Source: CAVSWT01 sp963777515 (lineage in GTDB: Bacteria > Bacteroidota > Ignavibacteria > Ignavibacteriales > Ignavibacteriaceae). Taken from it: a stretch of DNA of 64,000 bases. The notes beneath the pieces were generated by a model. It worked only from the letters and a program-made list of their open reading frames with translations, was not told where the DNA came from and did no database searches. Positions 58,189 through 64,000 of this stretch are shown piece after piece. Each line of letters begins with the position of its first letter. Positions within the stretch are counted from its first letter, which is position 1. A program made the translations under genes and the position numbers. The DNA lies in NCBI GenBank assembly GCA_963777515.1, contig CAVZQU010000019.1, positions 248,001 to 312,000 on the forward strand, in the 5' to 3' direction.

Positions 58189-58434
58189 TCAATCTTTTTT
58201 CTCTTCATTATCTCTATAAAAATCTATAATCAAATGTATTTCATTTACCAATCTTTTATTAAGATTTTCAATACTATCTACATAAGATATTAGATCTTCC
58301 GGAAGCTTTTCTTTTCTAAGAAGAGAGAGATAACCCAAAATTTCAAATACTCTTGAATGAATACTATGAGAAATTGCTTCATCAAATTTTAAGTTTTTAA
58401 TCAATTTTACCAGTTCATCGTCTGTTGAATGCAT
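58189..58434 (-). CDS. Small helical protein resembling a histidine-kinase dimerisation domain
   Basis: This 81-residue protein is predicted to be two helices joined by a turn. Residues 19-37 read DEAISHSIHSRVFEILGYL, which resembles the H-box of HisKA domains (shape SHE.R.PL..I.GY), followed by a second helix, YVDSIENLNKRLVNEIHLII. The usual catalytic domain is missing. It could be a stand-alone phosphotransfer or phosphatase-like partner of the response regulator, or a scaffold. It is 13 bases from the CheW gene. No named family is assigned. Confidence 0.6.
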   Translation of the reverse strand: MHSTDDELVKLIKNLKFDEAISHSIHSRVFEILGYLSLLRKEKLPEDLISYVDSIENLNKRLVNEIHLIIDFYRDNEEKKD

Positions 58435-58447
58435 TATATATTTTATA

Positions 58448-58909
58448 TTAGTTAACAGATTCTGCTATAATTCTATTTAAATCTGGAAAATTTAACTGTC
58501 TGCCCTCATATTTTAGTTTACCTATTAGATATGAATTATCTTTTTCAGGTAAAAATTTTAGGGCATTTGTTTTGAATTCAACATCAATTGTTATGATTTC
58601 CTTAATCTTATCAACAAAAAATCCTATTTTTTTATCACCTATCTCAATAATTAATATTCTAGTATCTTTGTTTAAATTCAAACCTACATTCCCCATACCA
58701 CCGTATTTGTACAGGTCAATTATAGGAACTAAAAGTTCATCTACTTGAATTTTTTTGGTTTCAACTGGATTTAAATTTATTCCCTCTTCTAACTCATTAG
58801 GATTAATAATTGCAGAAACATCATTAATATCAATACAATATTCATTATTATTAATCTCAAAAATAACCAAACCCGTTAAATTGTCTACTATAGCGGCATG
58901 GTGCACCAT
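58448..58909 (-). CDS. CheW-like scaffold protein
   Basis: This 153-residue protein has a CheW domain: GLVIFEINNNEYCIDINDVS, QVDELLVPIIDLYKYGG, DTRILIIEIGDKKIGFFVDK, IKEIITI. CheW couples receptors to a CheA kinase. No CheA or receptor gene is in the window, so its partner is elsewhere, or it serves with the small protein encoded next to it. A sigma-54-like box (58975-58992) stands about 66 bases before the start. Confidence 0.88.
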   Translation of the reverse strand: MVHHAAIVDNLTGLVIFEINNNEYCIDINDVSAIINPNELEEGINLNPVETKKIQVDELLVPIIDLYKYGGMGNVGLNLNKDTRILIIEIGDKKIGFFVDKIKEIITIDVEFKTNALKFLPEKDNSYLIGKLKYEGRQLNFPDLNRIIAESVN

Positions 58910-58974
58910 CTTAGGCCTTTATGTAGTTCTTAAAAAATAATTGTTAAGCATGAATTGCTTGTGATTTATAGTAA

Positions 58975-58992
58975 TGACAATTAAAGTGCCAA
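58975..58992 (-). promoter_or_regulatory. Sigma-54-like promoter candidate before the CheW gene
   Basis: On the minus strand the box reads TTGGCACTTTAATTGTCA. TTGGCAC is a full -24 element; the -12 element is TTGT in place of TTGC. It matches the box before the STAS gene at 16 of 18 bases. Confidence 0.5.
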
Positions 58993-59159
58993 TAAATTAT
59001 CTAATAAAAACTACATATATCAAAGAAATTTATTACTTATATAAAATAAGGGTTAAATTTCTTAACCAGCATCAAAAAATAATAATATCTAAAATTAAGT
59101 TATTTAACATTATTATTTTATGAAATTCAGATTAAAAAAATGATTAATTTTGAGTGGAA

Positions 59160-60521
59160 TTATTCACTTTTTTCTACAAGTCCGTAAGTATGAATTTTAT
59201 TATATAAGGTGGGTTTTGATATTCCCAGGACTTTACAAGCTGCTTGTTTATCCCATTTCAGGTGATCTAAGATTTTTTGAATGTGATCTTTTTCAACATC
59301 GGCTAAAGTTAAATTAAAAACATTTTCATCTACTTCTTTTTCTTTTTGTCCAGTCTTATTTCTTAATAAAATATTTTCTTTTTCAAGGACATCCCCTTTT
59401 GATAGTACGACTGCCTGAAGTAGTATATTTTCAAGTTCTCTAACGTTCCCAACCCATTCGTTGTTTTGAAGCATTTCCATTACTTCATAAGGTATTTTTT
59501 TTACATTTTTGTGAAGATCTTTATTAATTTTCCTTAAAAAATGAATGACTAAACTTGGGATATCATCTTTTCTTTCTCTTAATGGAGGAACGTCAATTGT
59601 AAAAACTTTTAAACGATAAAATAAGTCTTCTCGAAATTTTCCTTCTTTGACGAGTTGGTTCAAATTTCTATTTGTAGCTGCTACAACCCTTGCATTCATT
59701 GGAATAGTAATTTCACCACCTACTTTTTCAAATTCTCTTTCTTGTAAAACTCTTAATAATTTTACTTGCAAGTTAGGTGTGATTTCAGAAATTTCATCTA
59801 AAAAAATAGTTCCTTCTGCTGCTAATTCAAATTTACCTTTTTTATCTCTAACAGCACCTGTAAAAGATCCTTTAACATGTCCAAATAACTCACTTTCCAA
59901 TAATGATTCAGTTAGAGCCGTACAATTCACTGCGATGAAAGGATGATTTTTTGTAATTCCAGTAAAGTGTATAACTTTTGTTATTAATTCTTTTCCGGTT
60001 CCACTCTCACCTTCAATTAATACATTGACTCGTGTTGATGAAATCTTTCCAATTTTTTTAAAAATTTCACGCATTGCTTGTGTTTTACCAATTAAGCTGC
60101 TTTCATAATTAGTATCAGAATCATCTTCTGATATCGCCGTAACAAGTCTATCACTTAAACGTCTGCTTTCCAAAGCACGTTTTATGACAGAATTGAATCG
60201 CGACAATTCGAGTGGTTTTTCAATATAATCGTATGCCCCAAGCTGCATAGCAACTATGGTTGACTGCATATCTTCAAAAGCAGTCATAAGCACCACCTGG
60301 TTTTTTGTATCAATTTCTTTAGCTTTTTTAAGAACATCAATTCCAGTAAGTCCGGACATCTTCAAATCAGAGAGTATTAAATCAGGTTTTTGCTGGCCAA
60401 TGAGTTTTATTCCTTCTTCTCCATTATTTGCAGCAATTACTTCGTAACCAATCTCCGTCAAATAAAGTTGTAAGGTCTCACGAATAGAATCATCATCATC
60501 AATAACTAATATTTTTTCCAT
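59160..60521 (-). CDS. NtrC-family sigma-54-dependent response regulator
   Basis: This 453-residue protein has three domains. The receiver (residues 1-120) has the phosphorylation site D52 in LILSDLKM. The AAA+ activator domain contains GESGTGKE (Walker A) and GSFTGA, a variant of GAFTGA that contacts sigma-54. The C-terminal Fis-type helix-turn-helix is at QAACKVLGISKPTLYNKIH. It activates transcription from -24/-12 promoters when phosphorylated. The start is 2 bases past the kinase stop, so the two form a two-component pair. Likely targets are sigma-54 promoters in this region (see boxes at 58.06 and 58.98 kb), by inference. Confidence 0.93.
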   Translation of the reverse strand: MEKILVIDDDDSIRETLQLYLTEIGYEVIAANNGEEGIKLIGQQKPDLILSDLKMSGLTGIDVLKKAKEIDTKNQVVLMTAFEDMQSTIVAMQLGAYDYIEKPLELSRFNSVIKRALESRRLSDRLVTAISEDDSDTNYESSLIGKTQAMREIFKKIGKISSTRVNVLIEGESGTGKELITKVIHFTGITKNHPFIAVNCTALTESLLESELFGHVKGSFTGAVRDKKGKFELAAEGTIFLDEISEITPNLQVKLLRVLQEREFEKVGGEITIPMNARVVAATNRNLNQLVKEGKFREDLFYRLKVFTIDVPPLRERKDDIPSLVIHFLRKINKDLHKNVKKIPYEVMEMLQNNEWVGNVRELENILLQAVVLSKGDVLEKENILLRNKTGQKEKEVDENVFNLTLADVEKDHIQKILDHLKWDKQAACKVLGISKPTLYNKIHTYGLVEKSE

Positions 60522-60523
60522 AC

Positions 60524-63202
60524 TTATTTTTCTATATTAAAATTGATTTCAAAAATTGTTGCTCCAGGCTTAGACGAAACCAATTTCAATATGCCATTAT
60601 GTTGTTCTATTATTTTTTGGGCAATAGGTAATCCTAATCCTGTACCTGAAGATTTAGTTGTGAAAAATGGCTCGAAAATATTTATTCCTTCAACAAAGCC
60701 AGGCCCATCATCCTTGATGAATATAGAGACATTTTCAAGTTTTTCATCAAATACAATCGAAATTTTAATACTTCCATCTTCATTAATAGCTTCAATTGCA
60801 TTTTCTATTAAATGTAGAAAAGCAGATTGTAACTTTTGATAATCCCCCATTATTATACAATCGTTTAATTCTGTTATGAGTTTTATTTTTCTCTCAATCA
60901 GTATTGGTTCTAAAAAGTCCCTTATATTGTTAATTAGATTAGCAAGGTTCACATTTGAATTAATCAATTCTACCTGGCGTGAATACTGAAGAACATTCCT
61001 TAAAAGTCTATCAAGCCTTTTAACTTCCCTCTGAATAATTGAAAATGATTTCCTCTTGGAATCAGGCAAATCCAGGCTTTTAGAAAGCATATCTATATTC
61101 ATGTTTATTGAAACAAGAGGAGTTTTTATTTCATGAGATAAAAATGCAGTCATCTTACCTATTGCTGCAAGCTTTTCAGAATTTCTCAGATCTTCTTCAG
61201 CTTTAATTTGGATTGAAATATCTCTGAAAATTCCCAGTAAAAGCGACTTCCCATTTTCAAATTGAATAATTGTATAAGATATATCAAGAACTATTGAATT
61301 TCCTGAACGTAAGATCCTTGTGGATTTTTTATTTCTAACAAAACTATTGTTGAAGAAATTCTTTTGGTATTCCAGAAGCATTAAAGCTGCTTCTTTATTG
61401 GTTTGTTCAGAATAGACTTCATAATACGGTTTACCTATGACTTCTTCTTTTCTGGTATCAAATATTTTACAGAAAGCTGTATTTACAGTTATAACAATTC
61501 CTTTTGAATCCGTAAGTCTCATACCGTCATTCGAATTTTCCCAAATTGACCTGAATTGCATTTCAGAAAATCGTAATGCTTCTTCAGCAAGTTTCCTATT
61601 TGAAATGTCTTTAACCATCCCAACAACGGCTTTGGGTCTTTTACCTTCATCGTATATCACAGAAGCACTAAGTTCGCCAGGAAAAGTTTCATTATTTTTC
61701 TTAAGCAAGATATATTCTTTGTTTCTAAGATTCTGATGATGAAGTAGATGAAATGTTTCTGTTTTAAATGCCCATCTATAATCCGGAGAAACAAAATCAA
61801 TTACATTAAGGCCAACTACTTCGTCAGGATTAGTAAAACCAAATAATGATGCAACATGATTATTACACATCATAATTTTGCCATCTAGTTCCATGAGAAC
61901 AATACCATCAGGTGAAGTTTCTACCAGGCTTTTATATAACTCATCACTTTGTCTTTTTTCTTCCTCAGCTAATTTTGTTTCAGTTATATCTTCAGCAAGA
62001 CCAACAATTTGAGTGACTTTATTATTACCGTCTTTAACAGGATACCCTCTGTCTCTAATCCATATTAATTTTCCATCATCGCGAATAATTCTATATTCAA
62101 TAAAATATCCGTCTTCCCTCTGATTCTTTAAAGCTTCATTCACTCTCTGAATATCATCTGGATGTATTATATCCATCCACGAATTTGGATTATCATACAG
62201 ACTTTGACAAGTTCTTCCCCATATATCTTCATAAGTATGGCTAACAAAAATTCTTTCTTTTTTATCACCACTTAAGGTTATAATATGAAAAACTTCATTA
62301 ATATTTTCAATTAAGCTGCGTAATCTTTCTTCACTATATTTAAGTGCTTTTTCAGTCTTTTTTCTTTCTGTGATATCTCTAAAAATGGTAAGTAGGAGCG
62401 GTTCTTCAATTAATTTTATTTTATCATCGCTGTATGAATCAATAAAATTATTAATGACTTCTACAAAAATTGTTTTCCTGTTTTTAAGTTTTATTTCAAC
62501 CTCAAAGACAGGATTCATTTCTCTTTTCTGAAACCTATTTTTATATGTTTCTAAATCTTCGTATTGACTAACTCCATTGGATTGAGCATAAATACAATTA
62601 AAATGTTTCCCTATTAAATTATGTTCTTCTTCACCAACTAACCGGCAGTATGCGTTATTTACAGCTACTATTTTGCCTTCTTCATTTGTTAACCGCATTC
62701 CTTCCAAAGAATTTTCCCAAACAGAACGAAATCTTTGTTCTGATTTTTTAATTTCATTATGAGCATGCTGAATTTCTGTAACATCTCTAATAACGGTTAA
62801 AATTTTATTATCTAAATATGGAATCAGTCTTGCTTCATAAAAATTGTTTTTATTTTCTTTTGTAATTGAATATTCAATAATGGAAAGATTGTTTGATTTT
62901 GCTGAATCAAATATTGCTTTATAAAATCTTTTACTGATATTGATAGGTAAAATATCTTCTAGTTTTTTCCCTATTAAATCACTTTGAAAGAAATTAAAAT
63001 CACCAAGTGAACTTGATTTAAAATCTATTATCGTACCGTCATAACTTAATACGATTAATACGTTTGGGAATACCTTGAAGATAGCATCCAGTTTAGCATT
63101 TGTCTTGATAACATCAGCATCGATATTTTGCAAAGAGTTGTTTGGATTTTTTAAATGCGAAGATTTTGTAATATTCTTTTTTATTTTGTTTTGTTCTTTC
63201 AT
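60524..63202 (-). CDS. PAS-rich sensor histidine kinase
   Basis: This 892-residue protein has no membrane segment. Five PAS domains are seen in a row, with boundaries at about residues 37-145, 155-290, 290-415, 420-545 and 546-665. Examples are FPNVLIVLSYDGTIIDF, SLEGMRLTNEEGKIVAVNNA, SPDGIVLMELDGKIMMCNNH and NDGMRLTDSKGIVITVNTAF. FLSHEIKTPLVSI is the H-box with the phospho-accepting histidine. HLIENAIEAI (N-box), DDGPGF (G1) and GTGLGLPIA (G2) form the ATP-binding domain. It should phosphorylate the NtrC-type regulator encoded next. The ligand of the PAS domains cannot be told. Cytosolic location suggests an internal redox or metabolic signal. Confidence 0.92.
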   Translation of the reverse strand: MKEQNKIKKNITKSSHLKNPNNSLQNIDADVIKTNAKLDAIFKVFPNVLIVLSYDGTIIDFKSSSLGDFNFFQSDLIGKKLEDILPINISKRFYKAIFDSAKSNNLSIIEYSITKENKNNFYEARLIPYLDNKILTVIRDVTEIQHAHNEIKKSEQRFRSVWENSLEGMRLTNEEGKIVAVNNAYCRLVGEEEHNLIGKHFNCIYAQSNGVSQYEDLETYKNRFQKREMNPVFEVEIKLKNRKTIFVEVINNFIDSYSDDKIKLIEEPLLLTIFRDITERKKTEKALKYSEERLRSLIENINEVFHIITLSGDKKERIFVSHTYEDIWGRTCQSLYDNPNSWMDIIHPDDIQRVNEALKNQREDGYFIEYRIIRDDGKLIWIRDRGYPVKDGNNKVTQIVGLAEDITETKLAEEEKRQSDELYKSLVETSPDGIVLMELDGKIMMCNNHVASLFGFTNPDEVVGLNVIDFVSPDYRWAFKTETFHLLHHQNLRNKEYILLKKNNETFPGELSASVIYDEGKRPKAVVGMVKDISNRKLAEEALRFSEMQFRSIWENSNDGMRLTDSKGIVITVNTAFCKIFDTRKEEVIGKPYYEVYSEQTNKEAALMLLEYQKNFFNNSFVRNKKSTRILRSGNSIVLDISYTIIQFENGKSLLLGIFRDISIQIKAEEDLRNSEKLAAIGKMTAFLSHEIKTPLVSINMNIDMLSKSLDLPDSKRKSFSIIQREVKRLDRLLRNVLQYSRQVELINSNVNLANLINNIRDFLEPILIERKIKLITELNDCIIMGDYQKLQSAFLHLIENAIEAINEDGSIKISIVFDEKLENVSIFIKDDGPGFVEGINIFEPFFTTKSSGTGLGLPIAQKIIEQHNGILKLVSSKPGATIFEINFNIEK

Positions 63203-63675
63203 TTCTATGATTAAACTATCAAACCCTTCTTAATTAGCATCAGACTAAATATTCAAAAGCATATTTATGCCGATTATTTTCTTTTTTTGAATTGGGTATA
63301 ATTTAATAAAAAATAGAATTGTAAACATAACATATTAAATAGAATATTCCGAAAAAAGGGAAATTCAATCTATTATATAATTTGAGGTAGGAATAAAAAA
63401 GTAAGCGTCAATAATGATTTCTTTAAAGTACACTTTCAAGTGGGCGCTATCTAGTGTATACTTTGGGTAATAAGGGGAATTGAAATCTTTATGACGCCTA
63501 CATTAAATGGGAATAAATTTACTGAAACGTATAAATATCGTATAAACAGTTTGCACGTAAAAGATGAGATGATACAAGAAAAACAGTGTTACTTTTATGA
63601 ATGCTAAAATAGTACTTAGATAGGAATAAATAAAGCATAAAAATATTTGCATTATTTATCCAACAATAACTGAAA
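63203..63675. other. Region upstream of the histidine kinase gene
   Basis: This gap holds no supported gene. An imperfect inverted repeat (aaagtacact at 63425-63434, agtgtatacttt at 63453-63464) lies about 220 bases upstream of the kinase start and could be a regulator site. A 38-codon plus-strand frame at 63491-63607 lacks support. Confidence 0.45.
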
Positions 63676-64000
63676 TTAATTTATGCGAATTTCTTTATTG
63701 TCCTGCCAATGTTTTTGGATTGTTATATCTTTTATAAGAACAACTCTTACATCTCTTTCAGCTAAGGTTAAAGAGTAACTGGTTATCTGCATCTCATAAA
63801 AATTTCCACACTGGTCATAATGTTTCCAAGAGTTGATATAATCGACATATTGAGTGAGTTTGGGAAGAATTTTTACCATATTACTCTTTTTAGCTATTAA
63901 ATTTTCTTTATCGGAATTATTCAACAGATCATTGCGTGAAAGGCCGTAAAATCTAAGTGCAGAATTATTTGCACCTAAAATTTCTAATGTTTCTTCATCA
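63676..64000 (-). CDS. PAS-domain protein, 5' end outside window
   Basis: The frame is open from the right edge to a stop at 63676. It reads EETLEILGANNSALRFYGLS, then LTQYVDYINSWKHYDQCGNF, FYEMQITSYSLTLAERDVRV and VLIKDITIQKHWQDNKE. This is a PAS domain core (with the closing VLIKDIT strand), and the protein ends right after it. An in-frame TTG at 63924 is not needed as a start because coding continues to the edge. The upstream part could hold more PAS domains or another module. It is followed by the sensor kinase gene. Confidence 0.7.
   Translation of the reverse strand, partial: DEETLEILGANNSALRFYGLSRNDLLNNSDKENLIAKKSNMVKILPKLTQYVDYINSWKHYDQCGNFYEMQITSYSLTLAERDVRVVLIKDITIQKHWQDNKEIRIN

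Noticed and set aside
63491..63607. Plus-strand frame of 38 codons starting MTPTLNGNKFTETYKYR
   Set aside because: No family, weak ribosome site and atypical context; likely chance.
1..64000. CRISPR arrays, tRNA or rRNA genes
   Set aside because: I looked for regular short repeats and GC-rich clover-leaf stretches between genes and saw none.

Overview
The window is very AT-rich, almost every gene lies on the minus strand, and coding density is high except around 33.5-39.3 kb. The large secreted protein at 39.3-43.0 kb ends in a type IX secretion (Por) sorting domain with the NFPNPFNPTT motif common in Ignavibacteria and relatives. With the AT bias and gene content this suggests an Ignavibacteria/Bacteroidota-type (FCB group) bacterium. 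The assignment is inference; no rRNA or other marker gene is present, and no tRNA or CRISPR array was seen.

The window is a Wzx/Wzy-type exopolysaccharide or capsule locus with its control genes. On the minus strand, from the right: 57.6-64.0 kb holds signalling genes (end of a PAS protein, a five-PAS histidine kinase, a sigma-54 NtrC-type response regulator, a CheW protein, a small histidine-phosphotransfer-like protein and a STAS protein). 50.0-57.6 kb holds the assembly core: a DegT aminotransferase, a polyisoprenyl-phosphate sugar-1-phosphate transferase, a Gfo/Idh dehydrogenase, a hexapeptide N-acetyltransferase, a Wza-like export protein and a Wzc-like tyrosine kinase. The aminotransferase, dehydrogenase and acetyltransferase together suggest a 3-acetamido sugar nucleotide. 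43.0-49.6 kb holds a lipoprotein, a plus-strand methyltransferase, the intact flippase (Wzx), deletion scars and a frameshifted asparagine-synthase-like gene.

35.1-43.0 kb is a plus-strand island with two paralogous secreted beta-helix proteins. One ends in a dockerin-like domain; the other carries three near-identical carbohydrate-binding-like modules and a sorting domain. They lie among long non-coding stretches, one of which contains a decayed IS5-family transposase. 1.0-33.5 kb is the variable part of the locus: six family-4 glycosyltransferases, a GT39-like membrane transferase, the Wzy polymerase, a heparinase-like lyase, four NodB-type deacetylases, a PIG-L deacetylase, two ATP-grasp ligases, two CapK/PaaK-like adenylate-forming enzymes, two more asparagine-synthase-like genes, a nucleotide-sugar dehydrogenase, a FAD oxidoreductase and two methyltransferases. 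A family-2 glycosyltransferase is cut by the left edge.

The most notable result is genome decay within the locus. Five tailoring genes (asnB-like at 6.5-8.4 kb, ATP-grasp at 16.4-17.5 kb, CapK-like at 21.5-22.9 and 27.3-28.7 kb, asparagine-synthase-like at 43.0-44.8 kb) are broken by small indels. Two heparinase-flippase blocks appear to have decayed reciprocally: block A keeps the heparinase and has a deleted flippase, while block B keeps the flippase and has only a heparinase tail. No frameshifts were seen in the signalling and assembly region at 47.4-64.0 kb. Either the tailoring region is really decaying, or some single-base lesions are sequencing errors; reads would decide.
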